64,000 nt of DNA. It comes from Xylogone sp. PMI_703. Its lineage: Eukaryota; Ascomycota; Leotiomycetes. Every line of letters starts with the position of its first letter. The first letter of the stretch is position 1. Shown one piece after another: positions 48,520 to 59,577 of the stretch. The DNA lies in the NCBI GenBank assembly GCA_021399445.1, contig JAJTUQ010000012.1, positions 559,359 through 623,358 on the forward strand, given 5' to 3'. The notes beneath the pieces were generated by a model. The model did not search any database. It was not told where the DNA came from and worked only from the letters and a program-made list of their open reading frames with translations. The translations under genes were made by a program, and so were the position numbers.

Positions 48520-49125
48520 TGTAACGTTCCTACAAGGGTATGGGATTATCTATCACTCAAATGATAGATGAAGGTAAAGGGCAAGAGAATGTCTTCACAA
48601 GGCTTTAGGGTAGTTACTATGAAATGCAGGTATGCTGTAAATCAATTGAGTTGAGCACGAAGCTCCTATCTACTGTGAGTTCTATCTACTTATATAGAGA
48701 GTGATTTTCCTCCGAGTCCCATTGATCCCATCGATCCTCCTGGGATCCATGGGATCCATGGGATCCGCTTATCTAATCCAGGTGCTCGCTTAATCGCGAG
48801 TACTAGCTTTTTGCACGTACAAGCAAATCGCTAGCACAAGCGGAAAGGTAGTACTATTTCTCCGATAGTATTACCACCTAGCTAGTACAACCAAAGGGTT
48901 AGTACTATAATTCCGATAGTACTATCCTTTAGCTTGTACAACCCTTTTTATAGTACTAGTGTTGAACTTGTACTATCCTTTCGCTAGTACTAGTAATGCG
49001 ATAGTACTAGCGATACCATAACCAGGACCCTGATAGCCGCCTTATCTAATACTTATTTAACTAAGGCGACGGCTATAGAGGCCCTGTACTTAAGTCGCTT
49101 GTCACAACCCTGCGGGGTCGTGACA
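48520..49125 (-). repeat. solo LTR, copy 2, inverted (inversion breakpoint)
   Basis: The same 606-bp LTR as 5,287-5,892, in opposite orientation; I saw no difference on comparing the two by eye. In LTR orientation its 5' flank is AAGTG and its 3' flank GGTAT, the reverse of the flank pair at 5,287-5,892. It interrupts the hAT reading frame at codon TAC-C. Confidence 0.92.
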
Positions 49126-49336
49126 CACTTCAGACCGGTGAGCTTTAGCTGTCAATTACCTCTTTCTTTTGGGCTAGTTACAATTGAATAAATTATTATG
49201 TAGTTTGAATATCATGATGATCGCGGGATCTATGGTAAATAGCTCAATATGTGGAAATGTGGTAAATCGATAATTCGTAATAATTAATTGTTGGTCGTTG
49301 TGGCGCGAGTGGTACCTGGGCCTGTCGTATGTACAC
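49126..49336 (+). repeat. other half of the small repeat element, right of breakpoint
   Basis: Homologous to the end part of 5,893-6,252: GAGCTTTAGCTGTCAATTAC and the terminal block GTCGTTGTGGCGCGAGTGG...CCTGTCGTATGTAC. It is more diverged in the AT-rich middle. It would lie head to head with the 5,893 half before the inversion. Confidence 0.5.
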
Positions 49337-49426
49337 CGATTGCATAAGGACAGCGTTTCTGTGCTACCATCATCGACATTGAAACTGAACATAATTTGCA
49401 CGTGACTGACATGAACGGAGTGTGCA

Positions 49427-49617
49427 TGTCAGAGATATTGCTTACGGAATTGGCGCTGGCCAATCAAAGCTGTAAGAGCTTACGGTTGGTTATGTGAAGA
49501 GTTTTAACCGGATTACCCCTACGTACTGTACATCATCAAGTATTGCAGCGAATAGAGTCTGAGTACCATACAATTTATATGCGTAGTAGCCTAGCCCCTG
49601 CGCCATAACCTCTGACA
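49427..49617 (-). mobile_element. 191-bp TG...CA element, copy 2
   Basis: Inverted, diverged copy of the element at 38,919-39,109 with the same ends (TGTCAGAG/CTCTGACA) and the same length. Flanks GTGCA and TCAGG do not match, so the target-site duplication has been lost or rearranged. Confidence 0.75.
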
Positions 49618-50875
49618 TCAGGATCCTGTATGGGTTCGTCACGTGACCTAGCCGCCTGGGAGAATTCTCCTGCCAGGAATCTAGTAACTGGATTCCGTCA
49701 GTAGAATTCTACCAGCTGTTTCCTACCAGCGCTTTTCTTCCAATCAATCCTTGCTCGTAGACTACTACTAGTCGCGACCGCTGTTAGTAGTGTCCCTATT
49801 GCCGTCTCAAGTTTTACTGTTATAAAGTTTGTGCCGACTTGTGGAAGTACAATTCTACCGGTAGATTTCGGCTGTCAACCTTGGGTCGTGACATGCGCAC
49901 AGACTTCAGTCCACATACTGTATCCGCGCAGGCGAAATTTTAGTGAGAAAGACGTATATGCTTCACTTACAGGTTATCTATTAATGTATTGTAACGGCCC
50001 AAGTCAAATTCGACGGCTATCGATGTTGGTAGTTACAAGCCCTACAGGCTATAGGCCACAGGCGCTCCAAGTTATAGGTCTACGGGGCTTCGCTTACAGG
50101 CCTAAAGCCCTGTAAGCATACTAACGGGAGCTAACGGCCGTAAGGCGTTCGTGATGCGGTACAGCCCATACTGTAGGGCCCTGTAAACAAAGCCTTACAA
50201 GGCTTAAGTGCCTAAGGCCAACTGTCAAATCCGTCGAGCTTTAACCGTCAATCACCTTTTTGTTTTGCATTAGTGTCGGTTCACACGGGAACGTGGTAAC
50301 TAATCGTACGCAATGTACGCCCGATATTAGGGGGGATTGCGTGTATTGATTGAGGTACGAAGATTCTAAGTGTAGGCGTAGCCTACGAAAGAATATAGCT
50401 ACAGAATACTGCCGTGCCCTGCCGCCTATGCCCCGGAATAAAGTCATACCGCTCCGCCTCCGTACTCTCCACACAGGCATGCCAACAATCTCTCTCTAAT
50501 ATTCTATTTTGTTTTCGGTGGGTCTCTTGCTTACGTAATTTGTCATTTTACGTAATCAAAACAGAGCGATTGATTGGTTCGTATGATCAACCACTTCTTT
50601 GACTAGAAGTTTCTACGAAGTATACACTTGGCATGGAATAACAAAACTCCGATTGAAGTATATATTACTGTAACGTTAACTTTTAGCTTTCATTTCCTTA
50701 TTGTATTTTTCAAGCTCTAAAAGCTCTCCGGTAAGTATAACGTACAGGTAAGTAAATATTTCAATCTTCAGGCTTTCAAACCAACGGCCGAAAAGCGATA
50801 CTATAGCTGTACAGTGGGAGTAGCTGTACAGCGGGGGCCATAACTATAAAGTGCTCTCTTCTCACCCTCCCCGGG
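49618..50875. other. intergenic repeat-derived sequence
   Basis: No gene is supported. About 50,030-50,260 is a further diverged copy of the 5,893-6,252 repeat (landmarks AACGGCCGTAAGG, GGTACAGCCCA, GAGCTTTAACCGTCAATCAC). The remainder shows short frames only. Confidence 0.5.
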
Positions 50876-51092
50876 GGGCCAATAGCCAGAGCGGAGCGAG
50901 GGCTATTGGCGGAGAGTGCTATACAGGTAGAGAGTGCTGTACAGGCCAGAGAGTATTCCACCCAACGGGGGCCAATAGCCAGAGCGAAGCAAGGGCTGTT
51001 GGCCTATAATAAAACTATATTTAAAATCCAGAGCAATAGAGGGCTACTAATCGTACAACGGGAGTGGTAACCGTATAAGCCAAAACGTATTA

Positions 51093-51227
51093 CTTGGTGT
51101 TTTGGATAATCTATTGTGGTCCCTGTCGATTTAGCCACTTCGCTTAAGGGGGTTTTGACCAATAGTATAACGGGATCTGTAGCATTGCCACTTACCAGGA
51201 CCACAATAGATAATCCAAAACACCAAG
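51093..51227. mobile_element. 135-bp TA-flanked MITE
   Basis: Terminal inverted repeats of about 30 bp start CTTGGTGTTTTGGATAATCT and end with the complement, with one mismatch. TA is duplicated on both sides. Non-coding; Tc1/mariner-type by its target site. Confidence 0.85.
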
Positions 51228-51303
51228 TATACAATATAGAGAGTATTCTACTCCAACGGGAGGCCAATAGCTAGAGTGAAGCGAAGACTGTTGGCCTATA
51301 GAA

Positions 51304-51909
51304 TGTCACGACCCCGCAGGGTTGAAACAAGCGACTTAAATACAGGGCCTCTATAGCCGTCGCCTTAGTTAAATAAGTATAAGATAAGACGGCTATCAGG
51401 GTCCTGGTTATGGTATCGCTAGTACTATCGCATTACTAGTACTAGCGAAAGGATAGTACAAGTTCAACACTCGTACTATAAAAAGGGTTGTACAAACTTA
51501 AGAATAGTACTATCGGAATTATAGTACTAACCCTTTGGTTGTACTAGCTAGGTGGTAGTACTATCGGAGAAATAGTACTACCTTTCCGCTTGTGCTAGCG
51601 ATTTGCTTGTACGTGCAAAGGGCTAGTACTAGCGATTAAGCGAGCACCTGGATTAGATAAGCAGATCCCATGGATCCCATGGATCCCCAGGAGGATCGAT
51701 GGGATCAATGGGACTCGGAGGAAAATCACTCTCTATATAAGTAGATAGAACTCACAGTAGATAGGAGCTTCGTGCTCAACTCAATTGACTTACAGCATAC
51801 CTGCATTTCATAGTAACTACCCTAAGCCTTGTGAAGCTATTCTCTTGCCCTTTACCTTCATCTATCATTTGAGTGATAGATAACCCCCAACCCTTGTAGG
51901 AACGTTACA
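51304..51909 (+). repeat. solo LTR, copy 3, with intact TSD
   Basis: 606-bp LTR of the same family as copies 1 and 2, differing at scattered sites. It is flanked by a perfect 5-bp target-site duplication TAGAA (51,299-51,303 and 51,910-51,914). This shows what an undisturbed insertion looks like: both flanks match, unlike the two breakpoint copies. Confidence 0.93.
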
Positions 51910-52207
51910 TAGAACTATACTCAGAATTCAGAGCAATTATGGATTACTAACCGTACAGTGAGAGTAATAACTGTATAAGCCAGAGGGTGCTGTATAATCT
52001 ACGGAGTATTCTACCCAACGGGGGCCAATAGCCAGAGCGGAGCGAGGGCTGTTGGCCTACAGAGCTATAATTAAAAGCCAGAGCAATAGGAGACTACTGG
52101 CTGGAGGTCAGGAGCCCAAATAACTATAGATACAGATGGAGTATTACACTCTGTATACGTAGATAACTTTAATCAAATATATGATTATTAACACGTGACC
52201 CTAAGGG

Positions 52208-52375
52208 TGTAACGTTTCCTACTAGAGTCTGGGGTATCTATCACGCAAATGATAGATAAAGGTAAAGGGCAAGAGAATAACTTCACAATGTTTAGGCTTT
52301 GTTACTATGAAATGCAGGTGTGCTGTAAATCAATTGAGTTGAGCACGAAGCTCCTATCTACTTGTAACTATCTTC
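52208..52375 (-). repeat. diverged fragment of the same LTR family
   Basis: Begins TGTAACG and keeps landmarks of the LTR end: GATAGATAAAGGTAAAGGGC, TACTATGAAATGCAGG and TGAGCACGAAGCTCCTATCT. Similarity is lost after about 52,375. An older member or a related family. Confidence 0.75.
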
Positions 52376-52798
52376 CTTATATAGCAACCACGATCCCTGG
52401 AGTCGTAGGACCTCAGAGAACTCCTGAGGTCCTAGAGTCGCTGGAGTCAAGAGTGTCAGAATATGCTTACGTAATTGGGAGATACGGAGGCATACACACG
52501 TGATATAAGCGTTTCATACTTGCCTGTATATATTCGGTTACCCCACTTGTAGTGGAGTTCATTGATCATAGCAACTATCATAGGTTCTCACTCCATCACG
52601 TGATAGCCGGGTCCTGGGAGCGCTAGTCTCAGAGGAGCCCCTCATTCCTAGGAGCTGCCTTCCTGGGACATCACTGGTCCTGGGAGCGAGCTCCTAGGAG
52701 CTATTCCATCCTGGGAACCCTGGGTTCCTAAGATTACGGCAGTAGCTTGGCTGTTATACAACCGGGATCTGAGTAATAGCTTAGTCATCTATATATAT
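52376..52798. other. repeat-derived spacer
   Basis: No gene is supported. It contains repeated CCTAGGAGC/CTCCTGGGA-like motifs near 52,400-52,440 and 52,610-52,730 that can fold back. Confidence 0.4.
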
Positions 52799-53393
52799 TG
52801 TCAGAGGTTATGGCGCAGAGAGACTCGATTCGTTGCTAGTCTTGATGATGTACAGTACATAGGGGTAAACCGGTAAAACTCTTCTCTTTACCGACCGTTA
52901 GCTTCTACAGCTAACGTAATTCCCGGTCCACCGGCTCACCCTGTCCACCGGCTCAGTGAAATTTACAACGAAAATCAATAAAAATGGCATACCAATAACT
53001 CAACAACTATAACACTAAATTTTATAAGAATCAAGTTTAGGTTTAATTATTATATATTTAATAATATGTAACTATTTTTAAAGTTCTTAATATTATAGTT
53101 AAAGAGAAAATTGATCGATGCCTGAATTATAAGGCAAAATTGGTTTTTTTCACGATTGTTTGAAATTTACAACATTTAGCCCATTATATAATCAGAATAT
53201 ATAATCGAAATGATCATACTAATTTAAAATTTAAGTTATAACTCTGTAGATAAAGTTGTTGTTGAGTTATTGGTATGCCATTTTTATTGATTTTCGCTGT
53301 AAATTTCACTGAGCCGGTGGACAGGGTGAGCCGGTGGACCGGGAATTACGTTATGATTGGCCAATGCCAATTACGTAAGCAATATCTCTGACA
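52799..53393 (+). mobile_element. TG...CA element, copy 3, interrupted by a MITE
   Basis: Ends TGTCAGAG and CTCTGACA as in the other copies; TATAT on both sides is a possible 5-bp duplication but lies in a TA-rich run. About 30 bp after the A-box are deleted relative to copy 1. The element at 52,914-53,351 is inserted into it at a TA. Confidence 0.8.
52914..53351. mobile_element. TA-flanked MITE, copy B (nested)
   Basis: 438 bp, with terminal inverted repeats of about 90 bp beginning ACGTAATTCCCGGTCCACCG, and TA on both sides. Removing it restores TCTACAGCTATGATTGGCC as in the uninterrupted copy at 38,919-39,109, proving insertion at a TA. It is related to 19,303-19,729 but clearly diverged in the repeats. 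Confidence 0.9.
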
Positions 53394-54319
53394 TATATCC
53401 TGGTTGGTTCATAACACCTATGTACTCAGGTAGTATTCTTCTCGAGTTGTGGTGGCCTGCGCAAGCTCAAGCAGCGTTTCCCGATTAGGAGTAAAAGCTT
53501 TGTCGATGTCTCGTGAGGCCGCCGTATAAGCGTTCCGATCGGGAGTTTCTGCTTCATTCGAGTCTTTGTAGTCGTAGAGTGCCTTCAACCTACGTCACTG
53601 TACGATAGGACTAGGTGCGTTGGAATCAGTATCGCATGTGCTCTCGATCAGTGTATAATACGTTGTAATTGCGGAAAATTTTTTTTTTTTCACTAGTCTC
53701 AGAGTTTTTCGCTCTTGACCTAGACCTTGCGACGCGCTTGGATAGACCTGCCCGTTATGCTGATATCAATTAACGTAATGACAGCCAGAAGTGATAAACT
53801 AGCTTATATTTTTGTATACTAATGACCTCTGGCCTTTATGTCAACTATAAACATAAATATAATGTAGTATCAGCATGGTTTGGTTGTATATTGTTAACGG
53901 GAACTTGAGGGTCTCGGTAGTCTAGCATCGTACGGTTTGCTCACTGAACTTCCCCTGCCGAACGACATAAGATCACACAGGCCACGATTATAATTATTAG
54001 CTCTCGTGAAACGCTAGTAGCTAGTCATACATACTAATATGCCTAATATTAGAAATATTTCTATGACCTACAGGTAAGTATTACTACACTGTACCACCTT
54101 TACCCTAGAGATCATGCTAAGCTACCCTCCTATATAAACATACTAATAGAGTAACCTTAAATACTACAAGAGATAAGACATCCCAGTTATACCTATTCGA
54201 ACATATAAAGATTCAACGCTTTAACTTCTGTAAAGGTTAAGCTTACTACTGTATGCCCTGTTAACTCCTGGAGTTAAGCTCTGTGGTGGCAAATGTGTGG
54301 TAATGTTAACGTACACTTA
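53394..54319. other. intergenic, no gene seen
   Basis: Mixed-composition sequence with a short poly-T tract near 53,680. Only short frames; no recognisable feature. Confidence 0.5.
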
Positions 54320-54455
54320 TCACTCGTTTTGCTGGTGTCGAGAGGCCTGGATTCGCGTGTACCGGCTAGGCTTCCATTCACTATCGCTGCTCAAGTTTGA
54401 AGAGGAGTGATACGGATCTGAGTCCTGGTCAGTGCTCTCGCCCATGGCCTCTGCT

Positions 54456-57400
54456 TCAGACGCGACCGGTTGCACCAGCTCTCTCGTTGAGTTCAAATGG
54501 CGGTATAACGCCCTGACGGTCAGCATCGCTCTTGAACTCACGCATCAGATCGTTCAGTTCTTCCAGCGTTTTCCCCTTTATCTGGTCCAGGATGAGGAGT
54601 CGAGGAGGCTGATGAGGCTGCTCCCATTCAGGCCTGGCGAGGCCCCGCGACGAGGGAGTCTGTCGCCCGAGGACCCAGTTCTTCCGACAGCTGTCGGCTG
54701 TAAGTCCTAGTGCAGAGTATATTGGTATCAGCCGGTGAATCTCCCAGCGATCATGGTCGGATACTCTCCCAAAGACGGTCAGGTTGGCCATTTGCGAGAT
54801 GTTTGACAGACTGTACGACTGGTCTTCTGACCAGGTCAGTGGCGGCGGGCCGGGCGAATATACCACTGAAAACCACATCATTCGTGATATAAGACCCTGA
54901 TCCTGATTGTTCTTGGTCGGCTGGAGCACGCCGCGAGGTCCAGCGCACGGGAGAATCCAGTGTGTAAGCTGCATAAGGTGGAAGAACTCGTTGGACCACC
55001 GTCGAGCACGATCGGGTCCGAGCTGCCGCTTGATCATCTGGTAGGTGCTCTTGAAGATCATCCGAAATGGTATTACGTCCCACCCAGAGCGCTTGATACC
55101 ATCGTCCCACAAGAAGAGGAAATGCAGCAGCTCGTGGCTAGTAGCAAAGCGGCATTTGTTACCGGTTACGCTGTACGGAGGGCCGACTACTCCCTGAATC
55201 TCGCACATATTACGCATGTCTACGAAGCAGAACTGCATCTCTGGTAGCCTGTGTGCTACGTCGGGAGCTAGTTCGGGGTGAGTATCGTTCATCTTGCTGA
55301 CCGTCTTCCAGATGTCAGCCCGGAATTGCTCGATGTTCATCCCGTGCAGGTATTCTAGCCACTTCCTCAGCAGACGTTCGTTGTGGGCCATATCGTACTC
55401 GTAGAACCATCGCTCTGCCTCTTGTTGACGTATGAAGACGTTTCGAAGGTCACGCACCAGACGATATCTCCGATGATACTCTTTATGCAGCAACATGCTA
55501 CCCTGGATGATGTGGGCCTGGTGTATATCAAAGAATCGCCAGGTGAGCCAGTCGATTTTGGGGAGAAACCAGGCTAAACCGTACTGATTCATGGTTACCT
55601 CCATTCCAAGACCTTCACGACTGATAGTACTTCTAGGGCTTTTCTGCTCCCACTTATCCTTTACCAACAACGACTCGGCGGATAGAAGGTAACTGCCGTA
55701 ACAAGATCTGAGCGCTCGTAGGGCCGTGACCATTATTGCAGTTACCGACAGGGGACGGGCTCCTGACGAGTTGATCAGGGTAAACTCAAAGAGGAAGCAA
55801 TACTTGTTGATCTGGGCGCGGATGAAATCGAATAAGTCCTTGGTTGGTATTGCCAGAAACGGTAGAGACTGGTCTGTCGAAAAGGGGGCTCGAGCTGGGT
55901 CCTGCGACCAGAGATCTAGGTACTCACATACCCGGTCCACCACTGCTAAGGTGTCCCGGTATTCCTCGCGTGCGCCGTACGGGACGTCGTAGCCGTCGTT
56001 CGTGAGACTGAAATGGACTCGTCTCTTGCTGTGCAGGTAGCTGTTCATGCACTGGGCAGACGAGAAGACAGCGCTACTCCCTTCGTGCTCGAGAGATTTC
56101 ACGTATTCTGGATCGAGCGCCAGGTTCTCGAGTGCGCTGTTTCGGAACGGGTAGACGCCAGCTGCGTCCAACGTAGTCTTGATCAAGCTGTAGAGCTGGG
56201 TGTAGGCGACAGGGCCAACGCCTCGGGAGCGGCTCTGCACTGGCTTGATGGTCACGTTCGTAGTGTCCCGCAGGCCGGCGAACTGGTACCTCGTCTGCCT
56301 GACTTTGCCCCTCGATCTCCTCTCTGAACAGTAAGCGTTGACACAGCACTGCTTCCAGAGCAGTGTCTTGGCTGCCTGTCCGGGAAGGGGTACCATCATC
56401 GTCTGTTTGCCAATGTCGACATAGATGTTATCACGGCTGTAGAATCGTGGATCGGCTACGTAGTCCCACCGTTGTTGCCATATTGTATAGGCTTGGGGCA
56501 GACTGTCCGTCATATACATCAACTTGGTGTTCTTGGCGTCTAAGAAGAGTGTTGCACCGGAGAACTTATGGTACTCGGGCATCTCCTCGATCTTCGCAAG
56601 TACAGCAGACCACAGGTCTTCTAGACACCACGGCGGAAGCGGGGAATACCTAAATTGCTCGCGTGAAGCTGATTTCTTGCTGTACGCCTCGTGGCTTGAC
56701 GCAAGAGCTGCAGCCCTGACCGCATCTGAGGAGAGTGGATAGTATTGCAGGATGTTGGAGGGCGTGACCACTTGGCGTATACAAGGGCGTAATATCAGGT
56801 CGAACCAGTTCCGGTCTTCCGCTTCCGTTAGAAAGCTACTATGCTCGTAATTGATTTCGGCTCGGAGCCTAGGAAAGAAGATGTAGAGCTTGACGTCTCT
56901 TATCCCTTCAAGATCCCCAAAGCAATAATGAGGTATCTTGTGCAACGGTGAATACTGCATCTTTAGCTGGCCATTCTGGTCTACATGGGCCGTTAGCAAC
57001 GTGAGGTGAATATCTCGAGTGATATTCAGGGCACGATAAGATTTGTGATACCAGTGGATCCCTTGTCGCGCTACAGCAAGATTACCGACTTCACCACACA
57101 GGCTATCGACGTCAAAGCTAACTTCCGGGCTAGAATCATTCGAGACTTGGCTGTCGACCGTATCAAGACATAAACTCTTTGGTTGGAGCGGAGCGGTATG
57201 ATGAGTACTGTCTCTAACAGGATAACTAACCGGTAAGGTTACTCCTTCAAAGGCGCTAACGCAGCTCTCTACGGAGGTTTCGGCTGGCTTCATGACATCA
57301 AACTGGCTCAGGACTTCAGGAAGGGGCTGCAATGAGCCATCGGCGCCTCTGCCCTGAAGGATAGGGAGTACGTCAGCCAGTGAGGCGCATGTGTGTTCAC

Positions 57401-58518
57401 GTTGGAGATGCTGATCATCATGTCGCTGATGCTGCTCTTGACTACAGCCGTGAAAAGCATAAAGTTGATTTGCAATGAAAAGAGCCATTTCATCCTTACT
57501 ACTGGTGAAGTCTTCGCCCGGGTTTCCCGCAGGTTCATCTGCTGCCAGGTCTGGGACGTCAGGTTCGTCGTCGCCGCTCGAGGGGATGTACGTAGACTGT
57601 TCATCACCTGAAGTGGTACTCGAATCGCTTCTCAGATCAGCGTCAGCTGTTCTTACTGCACGCTCGAGCTCGGCAGATACTGGTATGACGATTGAGAATG
57701 TGGTCTCCGTCAGGCACATCAGGTCATCACCAGCCAACGGAGTGTTCAGCTAGCTAGGAGGGGCGAGCACTGACAACGAACGTGGGCGAGGTTCGTCAGG
57801 TGTACAAGCTGGCACAGAGGATTCTGTGGTGAAGATGCTGATGTGCGATTCGTAAATCATGTCTGTACTGTGAGGCTCGTTCTGCGCTGGGCTACTCTCG
57901 AACGTGGGTTTAACGCTAGAAGGTAGGTCTTCCACGTCTGAGAACGGCGTGGTGCCTGGTTGTGATGCAGGCGGATAGTCGTGGAGATTGAAAGCTTGAA
58001 TTCGGAACCATGGTTAGCAAAATACAATAGTTGTACACTATTTAGGCTACACTCTCGGAACAGAGGTAATGGATGGAGAGTCGAGAGAGGGCTTACCTAC
58101 CGGCCAAAGTAGTGGTCATGGTCCCAAGGCCTTCGTTCGTGGCAGGGACTCCATGCTGTAGCATGCCGTCGTCTTCGGGAGTACTGTTCGCTATATCTAT
58201 AGTTCGTCAATAATAACTGTTCTTGTTAGGCACGCGACGGGGCAACGAACATGGTGCTTGGGGGAAGGCTTGGGGCTGTAGTACTATGTTCTCTGATCTC
58301 TGTGCTTCTCATGGTAACGGAGCTGACGGTAGTTGTGCACGCCCTGCCGGTGCCTCGTAATGAATAAACTGCAGGCCGGACCTTTGTCGTCGCTCCTTCT
58401 GCTTTACTGTTTTATGCTTCTTCTCCTCGCCTGGTGCATACTTTCTTGGTCGCCCGCCCTTGTTCTTCTTAGGCTGGACGTCACCGTGGTTCGGTGCTCG
58501 TTCGGCCATTACAGACAC
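54456..58518 (-). CDS. large protein of unknown family, likely mobile-element associated
   Basis: A 1,093-codon uninterrupted frame (54,456-57,737) with an acidic, Ser-rich start (SDSSTTSGDEQ). A long folded part follows, with stretches such as PHYCFGDLEGIRDVKLYIFF, GATLFLDAKNTKLMY and ELLHFLFLWDDGIKRSG. It continues upstream in the same frame, past a TAG at 57,750, to about 58,000. A separate minus-strand frame at 58,309-58,518 encodes KGGRPRKYAPGEEKKHK, an AT-hook-like DNA-binding motif common at the start of fungal transposon proteins; introns probably link the two. A possible alternative end in another frame runs to 54,320. I recognise no catalytic motif: it is not a DUF3435 captain, hAT, LINE or Helitron protein. 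GC content and codon use differ from the AT-rich flanks. Confidence 0.55.
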
Positions 58519-59209
58519 CGGATGATAATTAGACTTTCTTATATGAGTAATAACAGGTTAACGAGACTATGATGAGGACACGGCTATGTGACCCTGTATC
58601 TTGGTATAAATAGAATTTTTATATAACACGGGTAAGAGATAATTATGTCGAGGGCAACATGCTTGTCCCGTCTCTTCCTTGGTAGGTAGGTAACATCGTT
58701 TGACCATGGTGCATTACGCATGCAGGCGACTGCTGGCATTGCCTCGTCAGCGTGATGGGGAGAGGGCCCTTAGATCTTATAGGCCATTAAAAGGCAGTGT
58801 TGGGTGTATGAGTTCCTAAAGTCCTACAGGACATAAGGGCTCACTTCATCGAGAAGGGTATATCATTGTGGCTACGCCCCACCACTGATAATACGTCACG
58901 TATTACACGTACGTATTAATATGGTGGTTGGTAGCTGAATGGTGTATTGGGGTGGTGGTAAAGGAGAGAGTGTACTATGGTACAGGCCATAAGTAAGGTA
59001 AAAAATCCACTTTGTGACAAGGGGCCTTGATCAGTGCTGCCCTCAAACTGTTTCGCGCGACTTGGTCTGAGCTTGGTATGAATTCTGGCGATTTTATGCA
59101 AATGCTACTATAAGCGTAAAAGAGCACTGAATTTCTGTTCTAGTTAGGAAAAGGACTGTGGATTGGATCCTGGGAATAACGCTTGTAAGGCCCCCCCGTT
59201 TTTACCTTA
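58519..59209. other. intergenic, no gene seen
   Basis: Short frames only. Possibly the 5' end of the element that carries the large unknown ORF; no terminal repeat was found. Confidence 0.4.
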
Positions 59210-59577
59210 CAGTGTCTGACCTGGAAAAATGTAAAAGTGGGCCAGTTGGTGCCTCGCGCAAAACAGGGAGCTCCCCTAGTTACCGCCATCTGGATTCGGC
59301 ATTGCTGGTTATGCTATGAGGTTTGAATATTATAGGCATTCCAGTGAACTCAATGCCTAAAGCTCACTAAATTTACAGCGCATTACAGCGATCAATAGCC
59401 TGAAGATCACTGTAATTACAGGGCAGCTATAGGCTTCTATCGCTAACGAAAGCCAAAAGTTTTAGTTGTGTTTCTGCCAGTCAATAATGACGCGTCTTAA
59501 TTATGCATTCCTGAACCCATGTCACATTTTCAGGCATTCATGGTCCACTTTTTAACAATTTTCCGGGTCAGATACTG
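59210..59577. mobile_element. 368-bp MITE with pogo/Fot-like ends
   Basis: Terminal inverted repeats CAGTGTCTGACCTGGAAAAA... and its diverged complement ending GGGTCAGATACTG, flanked by TA on both sides (59,208-59,209 and 59,578-59,579). Non-coding interior. The CAGTRTCTGACC end is typical of fungal Fot1/pogo-type elements. Confidence 0.8.

Larger units (their letters stand above)
50876..52060. repeat. second cluster of 33-bp hairpin repeats
   Basis: Four copies of the GCCAATAGCC-loop-GGCTATTGGC fold-back at 50,878-50,910, 50,971-51,003, 51,263-51,295 and 52,024-52,056, each exactly 33 bp. They are separated by AT-rich units with CAACGGGGGCCAATAG and GAGAGTATTC motifs. A MITE (51,093-51,227) and an LTR (51,304-51,909) have inserted into the array. 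Confidence 0.75.

Noticed and set aside
5287..49125. The two LTRs as the ends of one giant retrotransposon or composite element
   Set aside because: They are in inverted, not direct, orientation, their outer flanks do not match, and the interior holds ordinary genes. The exchanged duplications fit inversion instead.
54456..57737. Starship captain (DUF3435 tyrosine recombinase)
   Set aside because: No R...H-x-x-R...Y arrangement or DUF3435 landmarks were seen in the protein.
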